From Sclerotinia nivalis (lineage: Eukaryota; Ascomycota; Leotiomycetes; Helotiales; Sclerotiniaceae): 64,000 nt of DNA. The DNA is taken from NCBI GenBank assembly GCA_029531795.1, contig JAPEIS010000005.1, forward strand, positions 1 to 64,000, written 5' to 3'. Both the position numbers and the translations under genes were made by a program. Below, in pieces: positions 45,222-56,900 of this stretch (positions are counted from its first letter, which is position 1; each line of letters starts with the position of its first letter). The notes beneath the pieces are model-generated. The model was not told the origin of the DNA, did not search any database, and was given only the letters and a program-made list of their open reading frames with translations.

Positions 45222-45887
45222 TTTTGAAGAGTGATAAAAAAGTGAAGTAAAGGAGTAGCTATTCAAAACGGAGAGACTTCAAGCAGCTACTTATGGATGG
45301 GAATTTGGGAAAGACAGAGCGGGTATTTAGGTAGTACCTTGAGACTACATATATTATAAAGAAACTCTATCTGAATTTAATACTCAGGAACATCTTCGGT
45401 GGAATGTCAACCGATAGGTACGAAGTCAAATTGAGACACTTGGCTTGGCAATTTAAAGCATTTTCATGCAATCAACTACTGCCACCGCTACTTGACCGAA
45501 GACATTCATAATTTTTCGGCCCCTTTTCACCGCCTCTATGTCGATAGATCTCCAGTATCCCCGCATTGGTAGATAGCCCCCACCCTGTCTTCTGTCAAAC
45601 AATGTTTCTTCACGCCGACGTAGATGATAAGTAAGGCTCAGATCGTTTAAACTACCTGCCTACTGAGAATATTGATCCGATGCTCCATTTGAAATTCCAC
45701 TAAATAACTTTAAATATATGTTACACCGCAAATCCTTGGCTAGAGGTCATGACCTCTGATACTGTGTACTTCAGCTTACACTCCAACCTAGTTGATTTGC
45801 CACGATAATATCGGTTGATACATCCATCGCAGAGACCCCTAAAGCTTCACGTCTTATGGCCATTTTATATCTCAGTCTGGATGATAC
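45222..45887. promoter_or_regulatory. Promoter region of the esterase gene
   Basis: 666 bp between the Rieske stop and the esterase start. No gene. AT-rich stretches near 45348 (ATATATTATAAAGAAA) could contain the core promoter. Confidence 0.4.
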
Positions 45888-46513
45888 TCAGCCTATCCTT
45901 TGCTTCCTTCTAACCCAAACCTCACTCTCTTCATTCTCCGCTTCAGGAATGGGTCGTAATTGAACCTCCCAGACTGTTAGCTTATAGCTCCCTCGATCAC
46001 CTTTTCCATGAATCAAATCAAATGACCAATCGTGGTTTGGACAATTTATTCCGACACTCAGCCGGATACCAAAATCCTCGATATCAAACGGCGTGCCCCG
46101 TGAAAGTGGAAACGATGAATGTGGACAACTCTACCATTTATTTAGCAGCAATCCCATTATCACTTTTCTTTATGATTAACTTCCTAGCCCTCTCAGTGAT
46201 CGTGCACAAAAAGAACGAATAGACTTACATGATCAACAGCATGGAACTTACCTAGGTATTGAAAAACTATAACTTGCTCCTTGAGTCCGGCTGCCACGGC
46301 ATCGTCAAGGTCGACTTCAACAGCTTGGGTACTATTAGTCAAAGGTACGTTAAAAACTTTGCAACCTGGTGCGAAGGAGCCTTTGCATGGTAAGCGATCT
46401 GACAGGACAGTATCTCCGGAAGCCGTGATATTTGGAAAGGAAGCTATAAGGCCAGCAAGGAACCAAGCATCACCAGCTCGGGATGTACCGATAAAAGCGT
46501 TGAAGAATGGCAT
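45888..46513 (-). CDS. Small Rieske [2Fe-2S] domain protein
   Basis: Predicted 175-aa single-domain Rieske protein. Exon 1 46513-46229, intron 46228-46131 (98 bp, GTAAGT...GGTAG), exon 2 46130-45888. Only after splicing do both cluster-binding boxes appear: HSCPHSSFPLS (Cys-x-His) and NCPNHDWSFDL (Cys-x2-His), with the preceding EQVIVFQYLGKFHAVDH strand. No membrane segment or catalytic (mononuclear iron) domain follows, so it is a ferredoxin-like or standalone Rieske protein, possibly an electron-transfer partner. The second exon has no long ORF of its own and would be easily missed. Its partner enzyme is not in the window. Confidence 0.87.
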
Positions 46514-47937
46514 TGTTATAATGACTGGCCATCAAAAATCTCTAAGACTCGGTAATGGTTTGGCCTTGTGGTTCGAATTCCTTGAGACTCGAGCGGATTC
46601 CTATTCTTCAGCTTTTACTTGAAAGCCTGCTCTCAAGCCTGATGTTTACTGACTTTGTTTTCCAATTCAGTATTTTCACACTGCCTCAAACGTAGCACAC
46701 ACAATGTCGAAATTAAAGTTATTAAAGATTGCTAGCTTTATCTTTAAGTATGTAAGTATGTATCAGCGTCAAATTAGGTAATCATCCCCGAACAAGCCAC
46801 AAGTTCTGTGGCATTTTCGTTCATTTGATATTCCGTCGCCTAATATATATTCTCGGATCGCCCATAAGGATTCTTTCACAAAAACCTGCCCTTCCAGACT
46901 CCCATTTTGTAATCTTCATATTTGTCTGCCTCAACAGCTGCTTATTTATTCTTTAATCATCTAATTTTTGGTCATTCTATTGCACGCCACCGCATACAGC
47001 CATCGATTTGCTTAGCTTACACTATTCACACCTCGAGAGATAAATATCGGACAGCTTGTCATCGGAGATAGGCATTCAATCATTACAACGGCTCGACTTC
47101 ATCACAGCATTCGATTTGTTCTCCGCTTCTCTGAAAATGAATCCTGCAATTATATCTATGAGCGGCTTGTTCCGATCCATCCACAACTGAAAGTGAACTC
47201 CAAGGAGAGTAATCATATCTCCAAAGATATCTGAAAATGAAGTGGTTCCTCACGTCCCCAAACGTCATCTGCTACTACGGAAGTTATCTCCTTGTGTAGT
47301 TACTTTTTATAATCCGACACTCTAACGGCATGAGCAAATCTGATTACGGTTTGATAAGCTTGGATCTCTTCGTTGTTCATCTCAAGTAGGCCTGACATAC
47401 ATTTCGACCAGAAAAATGCTATTTGAATAAGTCCTCGTCTCTTAGCATAAAGACAAACACCGTACTACGTTTGATCTATGTCAAGCAATGAAAATCACCA
47501 CAACGCGAATAAATTCATCATGACACTTCAATTCGATTGGACATGACAATTGGAAAGTCATGAATTCTTAAGTATGGGGGTTAGCAAAGGCATTCTGCTT
47601 TACTTCTCGCCTCTTCGCTGGTACTCGATGACTTGATAACTTTTTTGAACGGGCATATGTAATTTCCCCAGCAAATTATGACCGTCGGCCGCACTTCAAA
47701 GCGGTGCTCGCGAATCTCAAAACTTGATGCTTACCGTGATTACCTGATGGTATGCTACAATCCACTTTCTAGACGCTGCCGGCAGTTGTGACAGAGAAAT
47801 TATCGTGATGGGATCAAGGAACTTCCATTGTGTGTAAAAGTTCATCATATTCATGTATCTACTCTTGGATTAAATCATCACTACTTGTGAGTAATGAACG
47901 GTACGAACAAGAGCTGGGACTTTGCTGGCATTATTTC

Positions 47938-48330
47938 CTATAGCCAAACTGGGGAAATTTGACGCTCACCATCGTTCAGGTCTTTTATTTGGAAAGATCT
48001 TGGGGTCCGGGAAGGGTTGATCCTTCCATCCAACGTTCTTTCCTGCGCCGTTCCGTTGGTAATTTGTGCTTTTGACATCTTTGACAGGTTGTGTCGTTGG
48101 GATTCCCGCGACGGACCACTTTTATGTCTTTGCAATCCATGTCCGGGTTCACTCTCCCATTCTTGAAAAGTTCTCCACAGCTCATGAGCCGAGTTTAAGT
48201 CATCAAAGATTTCATTCATGGCATGATGTGATTTTTTTATAGCTTTTCTAGACTTAAATCGAGTTCTTTTTACTCCAGTCGCAAGTTGAGTGCCCAATTG
48301 AGAAAATCTGGCATGATCTGAGGCAATCAT
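47938..48330 (-). CDS. Doubtful ORF, 130 residues
   Basis: Open frame of 130 codons, Lys/Arg/Ser-rich (VKRTRFKSRKAIKKSHHAMN; WRTFQEWESEPGHGLQ). There are no known motifs, no signal peptide and no visible introns. It is upstream of an oligo(A)/(T) cluster. It could be a small gene or chance; I lean to chance. Confidence 0.25.
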   Translation of the reverse strand: MIASDHARFSQLGTQLATGVKRTRFKSRKAIKKSHHAMNEIFDDLNSAHELWRTFQEWESEPGHGLQRHKSGPSRESQRHNLSKMSKAQITNGTAQERTLDGRINPSRTPRSFQIKDLNDGERQISPVWL

Positions 48331-48403
48331 ATTTGATGGCCTAGATCTAACAATTTGTAGTTAATGATAGCAAATATCCCATTGCCTCTTCAATTAGTTC
48401 TTT

Positions 48404-48455
48404 TTTTTATTAAAAGAAAAAAAAAATTTAAAAAAAAAAAAAAGGAAAGAAGAGA
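48404..48455. repeat. Oligo(T)/oligo(A) cluster
   Basis: A run of T, then TATTAAAAG, then A-rich runs of 10 and 14. Simple sequence; it could be the tail of a retroposed copy but no adjacent gene copy is evident. Confidence 0.7.
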
Positions 48456-49412
48456 AGAGAAAATAAAAAGCGATAATGGGAGGTTTGTCTCAAGTTCATC
48501 TCATCTTCTCCTTTTACATCGGCAAAGTTAGCTCAGGTTCCACAATCAGGTACTACAATCCTCCGAAGACAGGGGTAACTAAGGAGATGTCTTTTCTTGA
48601 CTTTTCCGATGTCGCTATCGCCGGTGTTAATCCGATATTCATCACCTCGTAATAATGGTAGTGCCACGAACCACAGAAGCGTCTAATAAACTTCCATGTT
48701 TTTCAGCTACTTGTGAATAGCGGTGCGAGAGCAGAGACTACCAAGACCAGATCTCAGAAATCCTATTTTCTATAAAAGTTCTACAGATCTCCAAAATTCA
48801 AGGTAACTCAATCTCCTCGTCCGTCTCATTCTGAGATGAGTGCTAGGTCCACTGAACGCGACCACTTGGGTACCTCAACGCTCAACGGGTCCCATCGCGT
48901 GGCTTAGCTTGGCTTTATCTCACGAAATTATGCGTCGAGACCCACCCATCGACGTCATTCAGTCATATTCAAGCAGTTGATACACTTTCATAATGATCTG
49001 ATCTTGAGTCGGAGAGAAGAAAGATAACGAAAGAAGCTTTCCTCTAGAATTTTGAAGATCTGCGTATAGTTACCATGTCTGGTGAAAATAGCGGATCCCT
49101 CATTCCGATCTCACTGAATTAGGTACTGGTGTTATCAATTAAGGGATGATTATCTGTGCTTCTATCCCCATATAATATCGAAGAATACCCGCAGGCTCTC
49201 AGTTAATGAATCGTCGGGGATCATATTTGGCAGTACCGGGAGTCCGCAAAGTACATACAGATGCGGGAAAAAAGTGTTTTTTTGCCGGTTCCTGACGAAC
49301 GTCTGGTCAGGTCATCTTTTCGGATGAACTGCAAGGCTGATTCACCATCATTTTCTCTCATGAATCACTCGATCACTAGTTGACTTCCATTCCTACATGT
49401 GAATCTGCCGAA

Positions 49413-50828
49413 ATGGTGACAGAAGCTCCGGAGAAACAAAATGACATCCTCATCACCACATTGATCTTCTTCATAATTGCGTGTGTGGCCGTCGCGTTAC
49501 GATGTTATGTTCGAACAAAGTTGTTGAAAGCATTTGGTCTCGACGATGCACTTGCAGTTTGCTCTTTGGTAGAATCAATCTCATACGGCATTAGACGGAA
49601 GGTGTATGCTGATATTTCTAGCTTTTCCTTTCCGTCGGGGTCGTTTTGACCTTCTTAGGAATTAACTCGGGCTTTGGACAACATGCCGACAATGTGACAC
49701 TGGAGGAGTTCTCGCGCGGATTGAGAGTATGCTACTCCTTATGAAATCATATGTATAAACGGTTCTTCTGACATCTTCATCTAGTACTGGTGCCTCTCAG
49801 AAATCATATACCCCCCTACGATAGCTCTCATCAAGTCATCCATCGCTTTTTACCTCATCCGCATCGCCGTTAACCCTGTTCATACCTACACCATTTACAT
49901 CTCCATGTCACTCTTTCTCGCGTACACCGTAGGCTTTTTCGCCTTCTTATTACTTCAATGCAGGCCAATTTCATTTTACTGGAGGAAATTTGAAGGAGCA
50001 ACCGATGGGCAATGTCTAGATCCTTCCACGATAGCGGCTGTGGCATATGGTCATGCGGCATTAAGCGTCTTGACGGATCTAACGCTGGGGATAATTCCTG
50101 CCTTCATTGTGGCAGATCTCCAAATCACGGCAAGGACGAAAACTGCGGTTGCAATGACCCTAGCATTGGGTTCCATGTAAGTGATTCTGTTCATTGACCC
50201 AATCGTCACAGATTGTATTAAAAATACTGACGGATTATCAGTGCAAGCGTATGTACTCTCACGAGGATCGTTTATATCAAAAGTCTTATGACTGCCACTG
50301 ATTACCTCTACACAATAGCGTATGTTGCTTCAGCGCTTCCATTTTCGCACCCATAAATCCACATATTAATCTCACATCAGTAATATCATTATTCTATCAA
50401 TTGTCGAAACAGCGGTCGGACTTATAGCATCCTGTTTAGCGACACTCAAACCTCTGATCCGCTCATTCCTTGACTGGTCCGAAAAATCAATGGCATCGTC
50501 TGGCGCTTTTCACAACCGCATGATTGACGGACTAAGCGGGCGACGAACGAGAATAGATGATACAGAACTAAATTTGAGGCCCGATCTTAAGATCGTCGGA
50601 TTCACGACGACGATAATATCGAGCAATGGACGAGATTCACCACCTATGCATGCGAGCATTAATCAGACAATTGATGTCAAAAGCGAATCGTGGCATAGTA
50701 CGAGTCCGTATGGAAGTCCAGGCTCTCGTGGGCGCCTGGGAAGTGTAAATGGGACGGGAAGTGCGAATGGGACGGGAAGTGTGAATGGGACCATGGAAGC
50801 AGCAGAGCCGGCTTATCATATAAAATAA
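49413..50828 (+). CDS. PTH11-like seven-transmembrane receptor (fungal rhodopsin-domain family)
   Basis: Predicted 392-aa integral membrane protein. Five exons: 49413-49568, 49622-49726, 49785-50176, 50242-50319, 50381-50828; all introns GT-AG, 53-65 bp. Short extracellular N-terminus without a CFEM domain; the first segment is ILITTLIFFIIACVAVALR, followed by the family's FGLDDALAVCSL, LGINSGFGQH, YWCLSEIIYPPTIALIKSSI, LQCRPISFYWRKFEGATDGQ (conserved Cys pair) and TLKPLIRSFLDW after the seventh segment. The cytosolic tail contains repeated GSVNGTGSANGTGSVNGT. This clade of fungal GPCR-like proteins senses surfaces and host cues in pathogens; a ligand cannot be predicted. The start at 49413 is the first in-frame ATG. 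Confidence 0.9.
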
Positions 50829-52100
50829 AGGTTATTCGATGTTTATGATACCAGTTGCGACATAATGTATTTATTTAATGGGAGTTATGGTTTTTAAGGA
50901 CTGATGTGAGGAGAGCTCTACCCTTCGGGCTCGTCGTTCATTTCTTGGCCACACAGTTAAGCGTATCGGTAACAAATTCGGCAGCGCATTGTGCGCCGTA
51001 GTAAACAATCTTAGGAAGGTATTTTGGTAGTATTGGGACATTCGGGTTGTATTTGCACTCATCATATCAAGTTGGTTGATGAAAGATGCATTTGGGCGTT
51101 TCTTGCACGGGATCTATGTCTTCTTAAGCGCTGTTAAGCACTGTAATACCCCCATCCTACCTCGACATTAGGGGTAGGATAATCTCCTTTGGTTTGAGGG
51201 GTACGTTATTGTAGATAGTAGGGTTGGGCATTCTGATCGTTCTGAATAGAAATTAAAAGGGGGCTCCTCTGCTCTATTTCTGCGGAATAGAGTAAATATT
51301 TTATGACATATCGATGGTTACAAAATATATCCACGGGATTTAGTATGCGGGGTTACACGAGACTCAACTACATATTGTGATTAGAAAGGAAAGATTTAAT
51401 GTATTTATGATTTGAATACATGATTTATAAATTATATATTTATTTATTCATTTATTCATCCAATGATTCTAATTCCCTATTATAGTTGGGGATAACCTTA
51501 ATTTCGAACGACTTATATAGGACGATCACACGTCAAATACCCATGGGTTATATTGAATCTTCCACAAAATTTGCAAGATTCAACTCATCTTCTTCATCTA
51601 CCTAGGTAACGAAGTTTGACACACCAAGAAACATAACATGGCAATAATCGAGAGGTTGGAACGTCAACAGACACTGCTTTTATTTCCTTCAGATGAGAAG
51701 AGTTAATCTTTAAATACCTATATCTTGTCTTAGCTATTAAATCTGTGCCTTTACCTTTCGATCTCTATCAGATTCGAATGTAAATCGCAAGCTTAAGATG
51801 GATGGACACTCAACCTGCACTCAAAGTATTATACCCAAGTCTCGCTTCATGATTACCTCCAAGCTCTCATTAATTCATTCTTGACTCATATTAAAATTAC
51901 ACCTCGTTTGACTATATACCGTGTCTGAAATCCACCCGCCGGCAACGCCAGCTCCAAACTGCTTCCCGCAACCTACGTCCAAAGCTCCACTGTTGGACTT
52001 CCTGGCCCCGGCGCGCGCACGGACTATATCATTCCCCTGGGTGTCCTCGCTGCTCTCATTTGCCTCAAGACATTGACAACCTTCCTGCTCAAGGCAGGAA
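50829..52100. other. Intergenic with a solo-LTR-like segment
   Basis: 1.27 kb. Apart from 51142-51357 (listed separately) it has AT-rich sequence (51400-51480) and no supported gene. It separates two convergently oriented genes. Confidence 0.45.
51142..51357. mobile_element. Possible solo LTR
   Basis: The segment starts TGTAATACCCCCATC and ends GCGGGGTTACA, i.e. inverted TGTAA-ACCCC/GGGGT-TACA termini with TG...CA ends, 216 bp apart, a size typical of fungal LTRs. Flanking 5-bp sequences (AGCAC and CGAGA) are not identical, so a target duplication is not shown. Confidence 0.4.
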
Positions 52101-53132
52101 TTAACATAAAAAAAGCATCAGCGCTGCACAAACAAAACTAATCAATACAACCATTGGATCACCAACATCTCCTACTCGTTCATCTCCACCTCGATTTGCC
52201 CCGATTCCGCCAAGCCCAATCGTTGAAGTCGTGCTAATTGTAGACTCGCTTGTTATAACCGATACTGTCTTTACAATTGAATGCGTATTCTGAGTTGAAG
52301 AACCAGTCACAATGGTTGAAAGCACTGAGGTCTCAAAGCTGGGTGGATTTGCTGGTGATGGAGGAATCGTTGTAGTTGAGGGTGCTGTATTCACCTCGGG
52401 CGAAGTTATCGGATTCGATATGACCGTCGCAGAAAGACCCCCTCCTTTCGTCAAAATATCCCCAACACTTTCACAAATACCATCAAATATATTCACTAAC
52501 GATACCAATCCCGCAAAAGCACTTGCACTTTGGGCATATTGCGAGCAAGTCTCAACGGCGTTATCAAATGACTTTGGAATCCAGGACGTGATACTCGTAT
52601 AACATAGGCACAAAGCTTGTTGCGTCGGAGCTAAAGCAATGAAACCTGGAATGAGGGCGACGCAGAACTGTATTAAAGAAAAAGCGGTATAGCAAGCTGG
52701 GATCGCGCTCATGGGAATTGTTGGAACAAAAGGTTTAGAAATAGTACTAGCAGAGGCAATAGGAGATCCGGCTGTCTTAATGTTCCCGATATTTCCACAA
52801 AAACCTTCCAAATTCACGAATGCTGGATAAGCCTCCGGTACGGCGGTACTTGCGAAATTGGCACAAGTCTGGACTGCTTTGTCGAAGACTGTTGGAATCC
52901 ATGTGGACGAAGAGTAACACAGACATGGTGCCTGTGCGGATGGAAGGAGGGAGGTAAAGCCGGGGATGATTGATTCGCAGGCGAAAAGTGTAGAACTGAC
53001 TAAAGCGCACCCGGGATTTTGCTGAAGGACTGCTGCTGGTGCGCTTGTCGTAGGATCATCGCGACGTCGTACGCAGTTGACTCGGTGGAGATTAAGAAGC
53101 AGAGAAGGCAAGAGGATTAGCTTGAGCTTCAT
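52101..53132 (-). CDS. Cysteine-rich GPI-type cell-surface protein with duplicated six-Cys domain
   Basis: Predicted 343-aa intronless secreted protein. The start at 53132 begins a signal peptide (MKLKLILLPSLLLNLHRVNC); the longer frame upstream (to 53441) is 5' UTR. Two tandem copies of a six-cysteine unit are evident: CALV...ACESIIPGF...PCLCYSSSTWIPTVFDKA, QTCANFA, GFCGNIG and CYTA...FCVALIPGF...LCLCYTSITSWIPKSFDN, ETCSQYA, GICESVG, each with the pattern C-C-CxC-C-C. A Ser/Thr-rich stalk (about 245-315) and a hydrophobic tail (VVLISFVCAALMLFLC) suggest a GPI anchor at the wall or membrane. The cysteine pattern is CFEM-like but spacing differs, so I do not call CFEM. Function unknown; wall or surface protein. 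Confidence 0.82.
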   Translation of the reverse strand: MKLKLILLPSLLLNLHRVNCVRRRDDPTTSAPAAVLQQNPGCALVSSTLFACESIIPGFTSLLPSAQAPCLCYSSSTWIPTVFDKAVQTCANFASTAVPEAYPAFVNLEGFCGNIGNIKTAGSPIASASTISKPFVPTIPMSAIPACYTAFSLIQFCVALIPGFIALAPTQQALCLCYTSITSWIPKSFDNAVETCSQYAQSASAFAGLVSLVNIFDGICESVGDILTKGGGLSATVISNPITSPEVNTAPSTTTIPPSPANPPSFETSVLSTIVTGSSTQNTHSIVKTVSVITSESTISTTSTIGLGGIGANRGGDERVGDVGDPMVVLISFVCAALMLFLC

Positions 53133-53973
53133 CGAGTAAAGGTTCTGTGGTTGAAGGTTGATTATTCGGTTGTCGCAGAATGACGGGATACAATGCAACG
53201 CGCTATCAAAAGATCTGGAAGCAAAAACAAAATTAGGGAAAGGTGGAACATCCGATCGTTTCTGAAAGTAATTGTGATTACACTGAGTAGAATTGAACGG
53301 CTGCGGGAGGATCAATATGGCACTGTGCAGTTGTTTGTCCAGGAACAATTCATTATTCAATGAGATGAGGCCACCTAAATTGCCCAAAGAGAAGGCTGAA
53401 TTGTTCGGAAAGACATCTTTCTGGGTACGAAACTGGGGCAAACTCCAACGGCGGCTCCTTCCTTGCAGGAAATAACATTATTATTGTAGATTGTTGTGCA
53501 AAGAAGTCGCAACCTGGTAATAGCCGTTTGGCATCTGGGAGCTCTTTCCACATTGGCCCGCCACTTACATGTATGTTGGGACTGAGCCGTCCGTGCTAAA
53601 TCACGAGTATCTTTAACTCGCCGGTAGTAGAATAATATTCATATTTATATGATCTCATGATATCCCTAACAATCAATATTCATTCATAGCAGTCATCTTT
53701 CTCCTCGTCCCACGCACCTCCAAAAGAAAATGAATATGTACATACACAATACCTTGACCCACAATGCCAAACCAGGCCAACCTTGGGACTTTCCAAGTCT
53801 CCAGTTCACCACCTTGATGCGACGCCGAGTCCATGCCATAAAATCGAACTTGCGCCTAAAATTAGAGACTTTTTCCTACTGGAATAGGATGCTCATCTAT
53901 CATCCCTCCCTCACATTCATTGTTCAAATGACTTCTTCCCTTGCGACACTCGTCAAGCTATCGACCTTCCTCA
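53133..53973. other. Spacer holding the surface-protein 5' UTR and promoter
   Basis: 841 bp between the surface-protein start codon and the end of the IQGAP gene. An open frame continues upstream of 53132 but lacks a signal sequence. No separate gene supported. Confidence 0.4.
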
Positions 53974-56900
53974 TCACTCAGTCCTATAGAACTTTCTGTA
54001 CAACAAATGCAAGAATAGATTAACATTCAATCTCATCGCACCCTCAAACATATCCATGTACTGATGATTTGCAAATTGTGCGGCCAGTAAGGAGTCCATC
54101 GGAACTTGAGCCACAGCACCAGTAATGACAATGCTCCCTTTGCTACCTTCAATGGAGAAAACACCGACTTGATCACATGAAATTGTGAGGTTGATCTTAT
54201 CCCATTCACGTTCAGGATACCCTTTCCAAGCGACCAATACGCCTTTGTCCGACAGAGTTCTAGCCGAGTATTTGAAAGAGCCGAACCTGTATGTGCGACC
54301 AGTGCGCTCGAGCTCCTTTTCGTGGTTGTATTGTTTGGAGAAAGGCATAAGGAAACGCTTTTTCCTGTTAAATCAAATCATTAGCATTACATCATTTACG
54401 TAGTTCGAAAAAGCATACCCCTTTTTCTGCAGAGTCATCATAGCTTGTTCGATATAATCGTCGTAACTCTTTCTTTGAGACTCCAGCCACTCCGCTTTCT
54501 CGCCCAAATTTCCCAAGGTCATCTTGACACCTTCCAATTCTCTCTGTCTCTGAACACGACGTCTGCTTTTGGTGCGAATGTCAACAGCGATAGCATTTAG
54601 AATGTCCTGGTAGTAATTTTGTCTTGAGATTCTACCAAGTTGTTCGAGCCTCATAATGTTCTCCAGAGCCGTTCGCTTCAGTTCCCAATATGACATAGAT
54701 TTAATATCCGTTAAAGTATTGACATCAGAGTATGCGCCACGAGTCTTACTGTCTGCCGAGAATTCTTCTCCAAGTAAATCGTGCCACTTTTGGTCATCTT
54801 CTGGTGAGATTGGTCGTACCAGAATTTCCATGAGGTTCGGCCCAGATTGAACTCGGATAATGTACAGGATGCAGCGCTTGGTCTCCATAAAAAGTGCTTT
54901 TACTTCAGCTTCGGGGTCGTCCATGTCATGAAGTTTAGGGGTCAAAGTCATCTGAATTTCGGCTGAGGAGACACCTAACATCTCAGACTCATTGTTCTTT
55001 GCACTGCCAAGTTCTTGGATGATTTCTCGAAGCACGTCATCGCGGTTTGGGCAGATTTGTGGAAGGTCGTCACATATGAGATTGTGAATGGCGAAAATAT
55101 CGGCCATCTTTATGTAAAGAGTAGGTTTTGTACGAGCATAGAGATCATTGAACTCATCGATATCGAATGTGCTTTCCGCATCCGGGACCGAAATTATGTT
55201 GGAAAAGATATCGGTAATTCGCTCAATGGCATCAGTGACGTAGGCATTCAATGGCTGTAGGAACATGTTCTCACCACCAAACAACCGTCCAGTAGAGATC
55301 TGGCCCAGGACTTTGGCAACCTCACCTAGATTACGCTTTTGGAGTGGAGTGAGCTGCCTTTCCACTACGCCCATGGACTCAGGAGTGGTCAACGCTGGAT
55401 ACAAGTAGAACCTGAAGAGCCAGTTACCAACAAGCTGTAAGAGATTTCGTTGGGATTCGCGAGGAAATTGTTGGCAAAGACCCTCAAAGGTTTGCTGACA
55501 GATGAAGCGAACACCGTAAGGCATTCTGTGGAGGAGACTCTCTAAGGCAAGCATGAAAAGATCTGAAATTTCCCTCAAGTCTCGAAGATGATCAATAAAC
55601 ATGTCTCGGGTTTCTGGGTCTTTGATTGCCTGGTCTCGAGGAATTTCTAATGCTCTTTGACTTGGTCTACCAGTTCGGAGCTCTTCGTTGTTAATCGCTG
55701 AGCGGTAGATTTGCATTGGATCGCTTTCAAGGTCGAGCGCGGGATCCTCAATGATATTTTCCATGATAAGAGGGCCTAGCAAATTACGAAGAAACTTTCT
55801 ATCACGAGGGGAACGAGTGTAGTTGGCGAGAAGTTTTGTCCAAAAGAAATTGCCGCGGAGGAAGTCTTGAAGCGAGGCGAAGTGCTCAATCTCCTCTCTA
55901 GCAGAACGAGCAATTAGTTTGAGCAGATAGTACTCTTCACGGCGTTTTTGGGCATATCCAAACAAACCCATCATCAAGGTCTCGATCCGTTTGCAGTCTT
56001 TCTCGGCAGTGCCCTGTTCACGGATTCTTTGGAAGAGCCTGGCAAGGTACTGAGGTTGAGTCTGTAAGTTAAAGAAGAGCTGTTGGTACAACTCGAGCTT
56101 CTTCCTCGAATTTTTGTTGAGCGCTTTCAAATCAAATTGATTCCCTGATGCCATGGAAGTATTAACGAGAAGGTTTCCTGAGTGTCCTCCAAAATTTCGC
56201 TGGTGCTTGACAACTTCATCCAGGGTAATTTTGTTTTTGACCAGAAGGGCAATTTTGATATCCAACTGATCAATGTACTGCTCTGCCATCTCGTTTTGTC
56301 GAACTTGCTGTACGACGGTCTTCCGCATTCGCTCGAATTCAATCTCCTCATTGAAGTCGAAATCACTATCATTGAGGAGATGGACGAAGTTCTTGACGGT
56401 GTTGACTGGCGGGTTCTTGCCAGTTGTCAAGCTCTTGTAAGCCTCGCCTTGTAAGCGGCCACGGACGAAACTTTGAATTTTGACGACCTTTTCCATATTC
56501 TCCTTGAAGAAGCGCTGTTTTTCTAAAAATGCAGCTCGAACTAAAGAAGCTTTAGCTGCTGATTGCATCGCAACGACAGTGTCTTCTTCCGACTCCAATT
56601 CTCCCAGCACTCCCTCGATATCATTGCGAAGTAGCACAGCACGGGACAATGCTTGCAGTTGTATAATTTCTTCTTCGTTCGCCTGGAGATCATCCAAAAT
56701 CATTTCGGTCTTCTGTCTTACCATGCCAGCTCTTACCATGGATTGAAGATCCGTGATTGCCGAAACTTCTGCAACGAGAGCGTCAAAATCATCCTCAACC
56801 GAGCGCCGAAGAAGCATGCCACGAATTAAACTTTGAAGTTCTAGTATTGATGGTTCCTCTTCGTCCAAGCCAGACAAAGTCTCGGTGACCTCGCGGCGAA

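Larger units (their letters stand above)
46514..49412. other. Long intergenic region with few signals
   Basis: 2.9 kb. One minus-strand ORF (47938-48330) is listed separately. Otherwise I see an A/T homopolymer cluster (about 48404-48455) and no recognisable gene. The last 300 bp before 49413 is the presumed promoter of the PTH11-like gene. Confidence 0.45.

Noticed and set aside
46560..46590. tRNA-like GGTTCGAATTCC box
   Set aside because: No matching acceptor, D or anticodon stems could be built around it.
48404..48455. Poly(A) tail of a processed retrocopy or SINE
   Set aside because: No adjacent body with gene or SINE features and no target duplication seen.
52101..53441. Longer 446-residue version of the surface protein
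   Set aside because: The extra N-terminal part has no signal peptide; the Met at 53132 begins a clear one.
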